A stretch of DNA of 64,000 nucleotides, taken from the NCBI RefSeq assembly GCF_051622035.1, contig NC_135360.1:8794001-8858000 (forward strand), given 5' to 3'. The notes under the pieces are model-generated. The model was not told where the DNA came from. It saw only the letters and a program-made list of their open reading frames with translations, and ran no database searches. How positions within the stretch are numbered: position 1 is the stretch's first letter; each line of letters begins with the position of its first letter. Shown here piece by piece: positions 47,491-61,194 of this stretch. The position numbers and the translations under genes are program-made. Source of the stretch: Arctopsyche grandis (lineage: Eukaryota; Arthropoda; Insecta; Trichoptera; Hydropsychidae).

Positions 47491-47689
47491 GTGTTTGAAT
47501 TTCAAAAAAATCGTAACTTCGATAGGCTGGCGGCAATGCAATTTATTTTTTAGCATCTGTCAAAAACTTCTCATGGTAAAGGACGTATTTTTTTCAACTT
47601 GAGATGTTTCCAAATCACAAAATTCACTGCTTTCGACGTAACCTAACGTACATATGTAGGTATATTGCTCACCTGTACGGAACATCGTC

Positions 47690-48135
47690 GCACAATTTCC
47701 TCACCAACACACCGTATAATTACAAAGAGGATTTTAACCCGATCGCGAGAACAAGGATAATTCAAACGGAGGGTTGAGGAGAAAGGTAGGGGGAGGGGGA
47801 TGATGGAAAGGTGTTAATAATAATTACACGCAAAACGTAGACGAATTTCCCGGAAATCTACTATCGCAGATGCGCGTCTTCGTTTGCAAAGGTGAGAGGT
47901 TGTACTCGTCCCCACATTCCCCTTTCCCGTTTGTTTTGGATGGGCCTGCGTGCCGGTACCATTTTGTTTGACGTAACGAGAGGCCGCCCTCCCATCCCCT
48001 CTCGAGCCTCAGGCGCCCCCTGCGCCCCCGGGTGCTCCTCGCCGCCCTAAGGGGGCGCCAGTCGCCCCGCATCTGCCGCGACGCTCGCGCGCCCCTACAC
48101 GATCCCGATTGGCAACCCCTGCACCTGTACACTGC
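47690..48135. promoter_or_regulatory. GC-rich island
   Basis: The most GC-rich stretch of the window (47980-48120, many C-runs and CpG). Open frames occur on both strands but with low-complexity Arg/Pro/Gly content. A strong donor-like ACAT|GTAAGT at 48138 leaves open an exon on the + strand. I see no family match; a CpG promoter or GC-rich exon are both possible. Confidence 0.3.
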
Positions 48136-48199
48136 ACATGTAAGTTACAGTAACAACACAATATATTTAAATATATAATTTATAATATAAATAAATATG

Positions 48200-51100
48200 A
48201 TAAATTTACGCCACCCCCCCCCCCCTGTAACGAGACTAATTCGAAACGTCATGCTCGGATGCGATTCGCTCTTCCTATTTATTGTTATTGTAATGTGAGT
48301 GTATTCAAATGTATTCTGAGATTTTAAGAAGTAGGCAGGTACGCCATTGTAAATATGTAATGTATTACTCTATGTACATATGTACATATATGTATGTATT
48401 TTTTCGTTTTCCGTATCTTTTTGTACGTGTGATTTTCACGGTCGCCGTACTAAATCGCTACGTGTTTTCTCTTCGTGTTCGTCTTACGTAAACACGTAAT
48501 ATTTGACGACGAGTTAACGCGATGATAACGTTTTATGTTGACGCTCGTTAGAGTCGTGTTAACTTTTGATACAATTGATGTTGTTGTGTGATATGTTATG
48601 GATTGATTTTTATTTGCAGTCAAATGATGAGAAATTAATAAATGAAAAGGTTTGCTCAAATTTCTTTGTGCAAATTTTTCCGTTGCTCATTTTTTTGGTC
48701 ACTGAGAGCGATTTTAGTTTATGAATTCAGTTTATTGCACTGTTTAAAGTCCGCTGGATAATAATAGACGTATGAAATATGTAGATTTTACTACTTATAA
48801 TTTCTATTAAGCGGAAATTTTTAAATATTTATTGAAATTTGTTAAAATTATATTAAAGTTGTTACATATGTTAATTTATTCAAATATTATTTTTATGCTA
48901 AAAACGTGCATACATAATATTTTTAGTAGAGAATACTTGGGAATGGCGGCATAGTCGATGGAGCCAAAGGTTTTTTTACAATACAAAAAAGTTATACGAT
49001 GCAAAAATAATAACAGCAAGACAAAAGAAACTCGAAATGAGAGAAAATAAAATAAACAATGTACTTGAGCAATCTAAGGACAAAGTACAAATGTCCACTA
49101 ATTTTAAGGAAATTATTAAGTTTATTTTTAAAAAGGCTTAGGTTACTAGAAGCTACCAAATCACCAGATGGACTATTCCAAATATTGAAAGAAAGGATTA
49201 TCAATTTATTTTGAATTAAATATATTTTTGGAGTCTGAGAGTATGGCCTCTCAAATGAGAGGGAGGAAGGTTGATCATCGCACAATTGTTATAATGGTAC
49301 ATATGTATGTATGTAATTTGCTAAAAAAAAACGATTTTTAATTTATTATAAACTTATTATTAGTTCAGTGTATTTTAATGCTGCGATGAATTATTTCAAA
49401 ACTGAAATACCAAAATTGAAATAAATTTTTAGTATTTTCTTCATTGAATGGTCAGTAACTTTTACGAAAATTTGATTATAGTAGTGTACTATACGTATTT
49501 ATGTACATATGTATGCAGATAAATATGAACTAATAGTAAACCGCTTTTTGTTATAGTAATTTCTGACAAACATAAATTATCAAGCAGTCGGTGACCGATA
49601 ATACAACTTACTGACTAAATCAAACGACGATACTGACCAAATAAATACAGGCTTTGAAATAAAGGTTCGAACGTTTGAAACATTGGCAAAATTTGATATA
49701 TGCGGGTATAAAACATTTTAATTAATTATCGTCTTATATTTGTGGCGGATTATATTATATGTAATACTATTATATCGCTTTAAATATTCACTGTTAATGA
49801 AAGTTTCACATTCTTCATCGCCGTGTTTAAGCTTGTGATGGAATATTCATAGACATACCTATGTAAATATTTTATTACATATTTTTTTCGTACTTTATAT
49901 ATACATATATACATATGTATTTTAAATATTAAAATTTTGATAATTGCAACGGATAGGCGATGACAAATAAAAAATAAATATTAGTGCTACACGATTTCGA
50001 TTTTAGATATGTCATATACATATGTACATACATATATTTGTGATACATTTTCGATATAAACGCGAGCGTTTCTATATGTATGTATATGTACGTGTTTTTA
50101 TTTTTTTAATATTATTTTTACACTTATAATATCATATACATTTATATTAATGTTACAGCTTAAAATCAAAAGTTTATTTATCGATTTATTTTATTTATAG
50201 AGCACAGTAGCCAGCACTATTTTTGTACATATCATTTACACGTTGAAGAGATTTTGTATGGGATTTGTTTAGCGATTTGAGTCTCACAACACCATCCATC
50301 AATGTCTTATTAATACTGATTCTTTAAAAATAAACCCAACAAAGCACGTACTTTTATACATTGCTTATAAAAGATTCATTTCGTAATCGTTTTAAGCTAC
50401 TGACGTACACACATTTTGTTATTTTACTATCACCTAATAACATACGAAAAATCTTCGAAAAGATTTTACCAAACGAAAATATAGCTTACATTCTAATACT
50501 GGAAAAAAATTCAATTCAATAGAAGTCGACTTAATTAGGAGAACTGAGTTTTTATTTTCAGGTAGATAATATTTCTGTTCTGGAAAGTATTTGTTGAAAG
50601 TATTTAGACTTGACACGTCACTCTTAATTTTCAATCCGACTGGGTTTTTTAAATTAGCGGAATTTTCCGGGAATTGTAGTGCTATATATGTACATGCATA
50701 CATATATACATATGTACATCGTCTTACGTAATAATGTTAAGTGGTAGATTTTGATACACTCGTATAATCAATAGTGCGTACACGTATATTAGTGGATTTT
50801 TTTTCTCATTTCGAGCGTAGAAAGCAGAAGGTTTCGTACGGTTTTCCGGAACCTTTTCGGATCATTTCATTACAATATCCCCTTTTCCGACCTTTCGCTC
50901 GTCCGGACCTCTAACCGAAACCGACCGCATTTTTTCCATTGCTCTTTCTTTTTTCCAACGGGTACGGATATTCGGAAGCACTTGTCGATGTTTCATATTG
51001 AATCAAGTCGAGAGTGACTCTGTCGTAATTCGAATCGTCTTCGAATTATGCGCGTCTGTACAGCGGTAATTTTCTCCCGGGATCCAAAGCGCCGGTTTTA

Positions 51101-51394
51101 TTTTTTACTTTTGACTGTGAACAAAGTTTATTCGTGAGGGATAATTCTATATTATCCTACGCATAGTAATTATACTTATATCGTTGAGTAAAACGAAGCC
51201 ATGTTACATCAAAAAAATACTTTGCCTAGTTAATTATCATGTCTGACAGTGTTTCAAATCAATAGAAATTAATCAAAATATAAAAATTTTTTTAATAGCG
51301 TGCTAATATTAACTTGGATTCTAGCTTTTCTGTTTTTTAGTACAAATTATACAAATTTTCTGTTTTTGGTAATTTGTAACCAGTCTGCTGTATT
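48200..51394. other. Non-coding DNA
   Basis: AT-rich, no supported gene. A C(13) run is near 48213. A repeat at 49555-49665 pairs with the complement of 61195-61290. A GC-richer patch at 50820-51080 has no frame. Confidence 0.4.
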
Positions 51395-51720
51395 TTATTT
51401 TATTAAATATGCACATACATATATCGATAAACAATTATTTTTATCATAACACAAAGACATCTATGGACGAATTCGATAATTTTTATATTTCGAGGAATTC
51501 ATACATTTTACAGAGTTGGTAGCATTTTGTATATATCAACGAATTCAATATGATATTGCGAGAGACGAGATAGATTGCCAATTTTGGTGGAACCGTTTCA
51601 ATATTGGAATTAGATACATTGGCAAATTCTGATAGGAAACGATCGACCTGGATACATTACATACATATATCTAAGGTCTGGCCAGCAACAATGATTCAGG
51701 ACCCATGACACCTTAGTTGA
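51395..51720 (-). mobile_element. tRNA-derived SINE, group 2, truncated head
   Basis: Complement of the group 2 body: TCTATGGACGAATTC core, AACCGTTTCAATATTGG, TCTGATAGGAAACGATCGAC and GGTCTGGCCAGCA. The tRNA head is lost. It abuts the tail of the next copy. Confidence 0.6.
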
Positions 51721-51728
51721 AAGCATTA

Positions 51729-52230
51729 CTTATTTATTTATTTATTTTTTTTACATACATATTTTTACATACATATATACAAATATACCAGGAAGGCGTA
51801 ACAGGTATACCCCAAATGCGCCTTCCTGGTTCACATAATTATTACATAGATACATGTAAATCTAAACAATATCTGACATCTATCGTCAGATATTACAAAT
51901 ATCGTATTAATACGATAAAAAACGATGAATAACTTTCATGTAACAATACGAATTTTATATTCGATAAACAACCACAGAGACATCTATGGTGAGCAATATG
52001 GCGAAACCTAAGATATAACAACAACTAAAGGTTCGCAACAGAAAATTGGGAAGAAAACGCCAATTTTACAGGAATCGTTTCAATGAAAATCAGAAAAATT
52101 GGCAAATTCTGATAAAAAACGATCGACCTCCATAAATCAAGGTCTGGCCAATAGCGAGACTTAGCGGGAATTGAACTCGTAACATCAATTACGAGATAAT
52201 TCAACATTCACCACTAGACCACGCTACTGG
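51729..52230 (-). mobile_element. tRNA-derived SINE, group 2, full length
   Basis: On the - strand: head CCAGTAGCGTGGTCTAGTGG (52211-52230) with A box, B box GAGTTCAATTCCC, body GATCGTTTTTTATCAGAATT, core CATAGATGTCTCT, tail CCAGGAAGGCGCATTTGGGG then GCCTTCCTGG, end (AAAT)n. Other copies: 15548, 51395 and 61480. Confidence 0.8.
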
Positions 52231-52439
52231 TTATTACATGCTAACCACTCAGCTATATATAGGTATGTTGCTGATATTGCATCAATTATTCACGAAAAGT
52301 GTATGAATTTTCAGAAAATTTATATCCAAAAAATTATTAAATTGATGAGTAAATATAATGACAACTTCGATGTTTTCGTTTCTGTAAGAATTCCGTAATA
52401 CAAAGCTGTAGGTGGTTCAACGTTTTAAGGCACAGTTTA

Positions 52440-52960
52440 TTTTTTCGGCTTTAAAATTGATATTGAAAATCTTTTTATTAAGATGAATTTATTTCATTTT
52501 TGTAATGGAAATGCTGTGAATTATGTTGTCAAAATAGACTTACGTAGTGTGTATGTTCGTATGTTCGCGGATGATATACGGTCTTGCGTTTCTTTTCGAT
52601 GTTTTTCCGGGACTTTTTCCTTGTTCTCGCATCCCCAATGTCTTTCTATAAACAATGGCGATATACGACCGGTAAGATTTATGGGTCTATCGGCCCAGAA
52701 CAAACAACTATGTACGTCGCGTGTTCCTTCTTTCGGAAGATATCGGCGCGAATGCGAACGAGAAATATGCGTTTGTTGTCTCTTCATTTTCGACGCTGAA
52801 TCGCTATCCGATGTTTCGAAGTATTATTATTGTTGGTGTATTCAATGTCGCATTTGGTATGGTCGATTTGTGTGTTGGGAAATTGCGGCCTTATTGCTCG
52901 CTAGGTAGGGTTTTCTTCGGGTTTTCACTTCGATGCACGGCACGAATGCGCGGATCTATT
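52440..52960. other. CpG-balanced block, unassigned
   Basis: Several overlapping + frames (up to 141 codons) and one on the - strand; none has family features and their co-occurrence suggests composition, not coding. Confidence 0.2.
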
Positions 52961-53119
52961 GTTCGATAGAGCAAATTAAAAATAATATTGTATTTTATAT
53001 GTTTATTATAAAAATGAAATAACATTTTGAAAAATTGACCCAAAACATAAAAGTGATATTTTAATGATTTTTTTTTATATAGAATTGAATTTCCAACGCT
53101 AGCTTTGAAGTAGATGTAC

Positions 53120-54080
53120 ATTTATTTATTACAATTTTGCCATGGTAACATTACAGATTTACTCCAACATCATTAATAACACTGTTCAACACGAATTTTT
53201 AGCTGGAAATTTTACCAATTTAAAATTCAGCACACTTCCAATTAACCCTTTTAAACGAAAACAAAAAATAGTGTGGCTAGAACACTATCTCAATAAATAT
53301 GTTTCAATAGAAAATACTCGATATAAAAGTACTACAAAGCAAAAAAAAGAAAGCTGAAAAGTACTACAAAAAAAAAGATAAAATACCCGACTATAGATTT
53401 CAATATTCATTTTGAACAGGAAATTTACAGATTTTGAGACATCGGCCGAACAACACCAAGATTCGCGCAATTTAAAAAACACATATATCTCCAAATCAAG
53501 GAGCCAATCAACATTTTTTATTACCAGATTCGTGTTCACTGGGCATAGATCTGTAAGAAAAGTCATATTTCGTCTTTGACCCAAAAAAAAGTCGTCATTT
53601 GTCGAACAGTGTAATATGAAATCAAAATTATTAATAAAAAAGATACTGGACAATCGTCATAGTGTTATGGCTTCTCCCCATATAGAGGGCTACCAGCAAT
53701 TATGATTAGCTATAGTTTATTTATTGTTCACTATATAATTCAACACTACGCCAACTGCACGTGTGCTAGTTAAACCGGCAGCCCATCTCCAATATGATCA
53801 ATTAAAGGACAGGTTTTTATTTTTGATATCCAACATTTACGACATTTTCTATATACAAAAACAAGAATAAAATATGAAATAAAAAAAAGCATGCAAACAA
53901 AAACAAATATGGAAACAAAAATTAACTAAGAAACAAGATAGATTAATTAAAGAAAACAAATAGAATTACATTAGAACACATCGACTAGCATATTTTAGAT
54001 AAAACAGCAATCTGGTTGAGCAGCGTGATGCTTCTTGTGAAAAGCGATGAAGCTATTAAATTGGTACGTGCCATAGGAGG
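53120..54080 (-). repeat. Interspersed repeat related to the window start
   Basis: TTTATTTATTA plus the GGTAACATTACAGA block at 53124-53156 and AATCTGGTTGAGCAG at about 54010 mirror 109-430. Probably retroposon 3' region(s); A-rich middle, no frame. Confidence 0.3.
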
Positions 54081-54211
54081 TGAGAACAAACAGCGGCATC
54101 TAATGTATGTACATATGTACAGAAGTGCATACTGAGTTGGCTGAGAATATTGATGCTCAATATTCATGAATATATAATACTACATGCATGTGTATGTATG
54201 TTTGTATTTTA

Positions 54212-54625
54212 CACGGCCGTAGCCAGGAAAGAGGCCTATGGAGGTTACAGTCTCTCCTTAAAATTAAAAATATGTATATAATAATAAAAAAAAAAAAAGA
54301 ATTTCACGCCTCGGGTGAAATTTTTGTTTCAATAAATAGTTACGTAAAAAAGTATTAGAACATACACTTATTTTTGATAATTCACAATATTAAACTGTAT
54401 TAAAGCCCCACAGGCGTAGTTTTTTTTTAAATTTAATTTGATATTTGGTCCAAAAGCCATAAAAATAACAAAAAGTTGAAACTAACCTTAATTTTCCGCG
54501 AATTCTAGGAACAAAAGAAAACTTATAAAAAGTTTCGTTTTTTTTTTTTGAAAAAAAAGGTAGAGGGGGTGACGCGCCTGTGTTCTAGCTCCACCCTCCC
54601 CTAAAAAACCCTGGCTACGGCCGTG
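54212..54625. mobile_element. hAT-type non-autonomous element
   Basis: 16-bp perfect inverted ends CACGGCCGTAGCCAGG / CCTGGCTACGGCCGTG, 8-bp flanks GTATTTTA / GTATGTTA (one mismatch), 414 bp. No transposase frame. Confidence 0.75.
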
Positions 54626-55560
54626 GTATGTTATCTTAAAGAGTTTCCTGAGTATATATATATTCCAGATGATGCTGAAAAAATATATAAATTTATTTGG
54701 AAGCTTACATTTAAAATCAAGTTTTTTATAAAGTACCGTAATGATTTTTTAAAGTTCAATTATTTTTTATTGTAAAATTTGAAATATATAGTATTTATTA
54801 TTTTTATTACGAGAACGTTTCAAACAGCTTAAATGTACACAAGCTTATTTATTTTAAAAGAAATTTCGTTAGAACCGATTAAATAAAATATGTACGTATT
54901 TAAGACCCGAAAATTATTTTTGGCCAAACGAAAATTGTAGCAGGCCCGCCGTGCGTCGATGAAATTTTCAACAACCAATAAGAAAGCGTTGCTGAAAATT
55001 CACATATACGTTTTTTGTGAATGCTTTACGATTGATAAGGTTTCAGTGAATTTTCTATGATAGAAAATCGCAGCACGCTTTTCCATAGATTTTAATATTT
55101 TTTCATATACATATGATTTTATTTATATTTAAAATGTTAACAGAGGTAATTCTATACCCAGGCATACAAAATGTATACCTACATTTTTATTATCATCGGG
55201 ATACTATATTTTTCATTTGATATCTAGCATAATGAGAATGTGAAAATATGACGTGAAATTGACTTGATATGTCGTAATAAATACAGGACGAGATTGATCA
55301 AAACAAAGGAAATCCTTATTTCTGCGTTTAATAGCAATATTACGGGGACAAAGCGAAAAGGGGTTCGTTTGTGGATCACGTAGAACGGTTATGGCCGTTG
55401 TTTCGCAACTGTAATTTGCTGAAGATATTTATTCGGAGAAGTGGAACACGCGGGACATTATCAAAAAAGAAATAGCCAGTTATAATAACAATAATATTGA
55501 TAACACTCATTGGTCGTTTAATAAAGTCCATACATAACTACATATATTTTTACTTTAGTA

Positions 55561-56426
55561 CTAGTGTTGTACCCGTTGATTTTAACGGGTGGCTTCGGAA
55601 TGGAATTGATACACGAATTAAAATAAAGTTTTGTTGTTTAACTAGTGTAAGGTAATAAATTTATAGCCGCACGCGTGTATTAATATTAAAAATTCCAGTG
55701 TGCTCATTAAACGCTTCCCGTTAGCCAACATCGAAATGATGAATGAATGTGTGTGTCTGTCTTCGCGGATGTGTGTACGCTACCGCGCATGCTTAGGCGC
55801 ATCTGACGCTGACGTGACCCGTTCCAGCTCAGGCGCTCAATATCAGGAGCACATTCAGACGCTCAGGTCCTCACTTCCCCGCTTCTCCGTGTCTCCTCGA
55901 CACCATCGATTGATACGCCACATCCCTATGTTGTCTGTGAGTCTGTGTGTCAGTGTGTCTGTATATCTGAGATAACACTCGCCCTACTATAATAATCGTT
56001 TCAATTCGACATATGTAAAAACTCTGCAAACAAAACTTACGAATACATATGATATAATACGAACATAATAGCAGATCAACACAATATTCTATATATACTG
56101 TTTGCTACCAATGTTTCCTCTAGACAAATCAGTCTCTGAGAATTTAGCGCTACCTATTGAAAATTTATTTAATTAATTAATTAATTTTTCTATTGGAATT
56201 TTATATTGTATATATGTAGGTAGGTAGATAGTTTTTTCCCATTTTTATTTCATATTAAACAATTAATTATAAATATTAAATTAAATATATTTAAAAGGTA
56301 TTTGAAAAAAAATCGCCCACGTGCGGTTCGAACACAGGACCGACACATTTATTTTTTTTATTTTTTTATTTAATAACTTAATATACCAACACGCATGCGA
56401 TGGTATTTAGTTGGGTACAACACTAG
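55561..56426. mobile_element. TIR element with TA target, non-autonomous
   Basis: Perfect 14-bp ends CTAGTGTTGTACCC / GGGTACAACACTAG with TA on both sides (55559-55560, 56427-56428), 866 bp. GTACCCGTTGATTTTAACGGGT near the left end forms a hairpin. The GC-richer part (55690-55960) has a short frame without a known match. TA target suggests mariner-like, but the CTAG ends also recall Helitron-type elements. Confidence 0.6.
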
Positions 56427-56559
56427 TAACGTATACTCCTGGTATTCTAAAATTTGATTTTTTGAAATCTCTATACTTGTCGATGCACTCGCACATACCA
56501 ACATATGTACATACATATGTACATCGCGTTCTTTTTTATGTATCTATGTATATATATGA

Positions 56560-56955
56560 AATTGAATGTCTGTATTTATGTCTCGAATAGGCTCCTAAAC
56601 TACTGAATCGATTACGATGGAACTTTCAGGATTTGTTGTATGCATGTCCGGGAAGATTACTGTGAAAAAAAAAACGGGAAAAAACCTCTTAATAATAATA
56701 TTCGCAATTACGATTTTACTGACGCGAAAGTAAAGCTATCAATAATCAATACAATAGTAGCGCCACGCCTACCTCGCACTCGAATGTACTGAGAATTCAG
56801 GGCTTTACCACAAACACACAGCGGATGGCCCACATCAACAAATATATCTATGTCTGTGGAACGGGAACGGGAACGGGAACGATACCGAGAACAAGAACGG
56901 GAACGGGAATTGCACGCGTTATTGTGGCATTGCAACGCATGCCAGGTTCGGCTAG

Positions 56956-56956
<1 letters not shown>
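56560..56956 (+). mobile_element. Helitron-like 3' end, copy 2
   Basis: Homologous to 40826-41097. Contains (GGAACG)n at 56858-56908, then a stem GCACGCGTT / AACGCATGC, then CAGGTTCGG and CTAGT at 56952-56956. A hairpin followed by CTAGT is the Helitron 3' pattern. Confidence 0.55.

Positions 56957-57022
<66 letters not shown>
56957..57022. repeat. (TA)n microsatellite
   Basis: About 33 TA units directly after the Helitron-like end. Confidence 0.9.
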
Positions 57023-57027
<5 letters not shown>

Positions 57028-60000
57028 TTTATTGTCTATAATATTATGAATTATATATAATATTTTGTGTTCATATTTAGATAGCATGGTTTGAGTTTGA
57101 GTTGTGTTCTCTGAATGTGAGGTCGATTCTGAATCTGTGTATTTATTTAAGCATTGTTGCTTAGTCCTTAATGTATTCACTTTGAATTATCGCGTCTTTG
57201 AGTTTAGAGTGGTGCATTGAATCGGAATGTAAACCGTTCTCTTTGTCCGGTCAATGCCGGGTAATTTGCCTGGCCCTTTTGTAATAATTATTCGACGTTT
57301 ATTGACTTGGAAATTATCGTCGATTGTGATCGAGTTTCTTTTCGCGTAAATTCGACGCGCCTCTCTTAATCTCTCTCAATTAACATTTTATAAATAAATT
57401 GTGCAAATATTTGTAGAAACGTTTCTATTTTTTTTCATCGTATTTTTTTTTCTCCTCTTTTGACTTTAAAAGCATTTTTATTAAAAATCGGCCCCGTTTA
57501 TTCGTCGTTTAACTTATTGTTTTTTAAAAATCTCCGTAGATTTGCTCTTAGCTGATTTTTTTTCGTTTTTATTTTTAAAATTCGACGAGATGCGATTTTG
57601 ATGCGAACGGTCTCGCATTAATGTTGAATTTATTAGCAATACCTGCTGGTGTTTCCCGAGAATTTGAATATTATTTATTATGCATACACTTTAAGTCCGC
57701 TTTGTGCACATTTATAATAAATACATTGGATATTTCGCAAGTTTGATGAGTTTGGACTACATTGGGTTAACGTACTTGTAAATTCCTGCATTCAATGTTC
57801 TTGTAAATCAATGATAGTAACAAATGTTTAATACATACATACATATATAATTCACAATGATGAATCTCTCGATGAAAAAAAATGTATCTACGTACAACTA
57901 CATAATTACTTCATTATGGTCATCATTATATGAGCCGTTGTAATTTAATTTTGACATAAGTCCACTTTTCTTCATTTCGAGACATATGTATGTACATATG
58001 TTTATCGCAATACATTAAATGTAATGTTTTGCGTTTAACAATATTTAAAAATACTACCGGTGTTTAATACGTTCATTCTGTTTTTCCAAGATTCTGGAAA
58101 TATCGAATTGATAGAAGTTATAACTATTTCTGAATTAAATCAAACAAAAATAGTGCTTTTGGAACTGAATATTGGGCTTATGTATGTGTATTTAATCTTA
58201 AATAGTTTTTGCTTAAAAATAAAAAGTTAAATATGATATTAGATAATCTTTTGTACTCATAAGGTCACATATACATACATATATGTACATTGTATGGGAG
58301 TTCAACTAACTATGTCGTTATTTTGATAAAAATATCATCTGCGGTGCAATTTGCCGTTCTTCTATATATATATTTAATATATTTTTTGACGAAAGGGTGG
58401 GTGGTTCTTGGAAAAGTTTGTTCAACATCATGAAATTTATAGTGTTTTTAGAGTTTGTTAGATGTGGTAAGAGTCTTTTTGTTTATTTTCGTCTATTTAG
58501 CCACTACTATGCGTGTTCGCAAGCATGCAAATTTCGACGTCAAAATTTAATTTTAACGGCCGGTCTATCGATTGTTGTTAATTGAATTAGGCAACACAAG
58601 GGCCCGACATTAACTACTTTGTGTAAAAATTGGGTTCCCCCTCGAATTAGATTAGGGTAGTAATTTCGGACCTCAAACTTGAAGGCAATTAGCGAAGCTC
58701 GCCAAAAGACCGAATAAATTGAGAACCCAAGTCTATTTCGATTGAGAATTAACCCTCTTCGGAGTGTTTCTATAATTGAGAATTCAAATTCAATATAATA
58801 TCTATGGCTAGGGCGAAAAACGCGAGTTTCGGATTTTCATCGATAGACCTAGTGGAAAACTTTTTTGTATTTAGGAAACGTTTAATAAAAAATGTCATTG
58901 ATTTTAAACAATGTTCTGTCCCTCCAATTGATCGATTTATTTATTGATTTTTTCACTATTAAAAAATATATAAACGCTCAATATTCACCCATTGAACTTT
59001 ATTTGGGTCGAATATGATTAATTTTTGACCGATAAAGAGAATTCAAAGTCAGCGTTTTGCTCTAAAGTCATACAAAGCTCGCGTTCGCAATGGATGTTAA
59101 TTTCAGAAAATTATCATTTTATTTAAGTTCCAGTGATTAATTTGAAAATAGAAGTCCCTGAGAGTTTCCTTGAGTGTATAACTTTAATTTGAACATAAAA
59201 AATCCCAAAAAGGATGTCAAGTGCTGACTCTAATTTTCGTCTAATCCATAGAAACCAGTCGATTAGCGTTTTGTTCTAAATTTAAAAAAATCAACTTGCA
59301 TTCAAATTATCATATTTTGGGTAGTATCAGTAGAAAAAAACTTCATCTATTGTTACTACGTACATAGATAAAGTAAAAATAGACTAGTGGTAATATCAAT
59401 TTTGAAACCAGGACTTTCGGGCCCTCGTGCAAAATTTATCACCCCCTCATGCAAACCACCCCTCCCTATTAACGTGATTTTTAAAAATATGAGATGAAAT
59501 AATTCAAGTTGTTTGTTGATGCATATTTGCATAGTATAATAGTTCTACAAAAAATAATTTTAGTTTAGCTCACTGACTTTAAAAATTTGTCTTTCTTATA
59601 AAAAATTATGGATATATTTCCAAGAAAGTTTTTTTAACAATGGCATTATGTGATTAATTATCCCACTAAACCCCAATATGTGGCTTTTTGTGTTCAAAAA
59701 AGATCCAAATATACCTTTTCTCATTTCTGCGTCGTAAAATGTTAAATTATATTTAATGTATCTACATATGTACATTCATATATAGATTTGGACCCCCTGT
59801 CAGGCTGGGCCCTCATGCTTTGCATGACTTTGCCACTCCTTAAAACCTACCCAATAGTATTATTAAAATGGGCCTTCTTGAGGTAAAAAACACGATACAT
59901 ACATATGTACATATACGCATTCGTAAATTCGAAACGCTTTTTTTTCGCGTGGGAAATATTTTCCTCTTTTACCTATTTATTTTTCATCTCTAACGGTGGA

Positions 60001-61194
60001 TTAACAAGGGCGATTTTTCTTTGCGTCGTTTGCAGTTGCGTATTTCCGATTTGGCAATTTTCACGGTCAACCGAAGTAGAAACGTATTAGGTGCCTACCT
60101 TCGGTAACATATATATAACACAAGGAAGTACATACTCATGCTCGGAGTGGGAGATAAAGTAAAAACACGACGAGGGAGAGAGAAATTTTCAGAAGGATCG
60201 TCGTGTATAAGCCGGTATTAAATACTCGACACAATCAATCATCTCTTGACGCAAACGAACGTCTGATTAACGAGGATCTCGCCGAACAAAACGAGCCGGG
60301 ATTAGCGGAGAAAGGGTTAATATAACGTGTACGTGAAAACGCAGAATACGTATGTACATGCGAGGGTGGCGGGTGTATTGTTGGAATTAATAAAGTATTT
60401 ATGCGGTGTGGGTGTGAATGGTGTTGGTTTTGCATTTTATTTTTTTTTAAACGCAAAGATTACGAGAGGTTCAATTAGAAGCCCTGCTCGTGTTGGGAAG
60501 CCCTGTCGGATCGTTGTGACGAGTGAACTCTGATTATAAATTAATTTTTTTTTTTTTTATATTAATACAATTATGTTGTTAATATAATATGTACATATAT
60601 TAAATTGCGATATAATATTATTGTAGGTTCCATGTAATTGTGAATTTCTTAAACAATTTTTGCGCTTCACATAATATTTTGATCGTTTCTATTATACAAT
60701 ATATTTATTACAAACATTTTTTTCCAATCTAAAAAGTAAACTAATTTAATTTTATATACATAAGGTACATATTGTATATGGAAATGCATGTCTTCGCTAT
60801 TGTTATTTTGTTATTCATTTTTTTAAGGGAGAAAATATTTTTATTTTGTTTTAATATATTTTTTTTAAAATCCATACTTTCAAATATAATTAGGAATGAG
60901 TAGGCTTTTTGAATTAATTTCTAATTGAGTAGTGAAAAATGTGTAAAATACTATAATTTAAAGGTACGTATTCAAATTGGGAGTCGTCATTTGTTTTTAC
61001 AATAACCTTAAATTAAAATTAATTTCATGGCATAAAGTCTTAAAATCGTATATTTTGGTTTTTTATATAGTGCTAGCTAAATTGACCGGCGTTTCTCGGA
61101 TGGGTGAAAATTAGAGAAAAATTATTAAAAAAAGTATTAAAATATTTCCAAGAAAAGATTTAAGGGCTATGGTCTGAATTAGAATACTATGATA
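57023..61194. other. Non-coding DNA
   Basis: No supported gene. A LINE-like scrap lies at 59335-59400. Around 59400-59870 two blocks rich in GGGCCCT and CCCCCT may be decayed transposon ends. A CpG-richer patch at 60180-60540 has no recognised frame. Confidence 0.35.

Noticed and set aside
47824-48132. Arg-rich - strand frame
   Set aside because: Low-complexity product of the GC-rich island; no start or splice evidence.
52483-52969. Overlapping + frames of 141, 71 and 82 codons
   Set aside because: Three frames open at once over the same CpG-balanced DNA; no family features.
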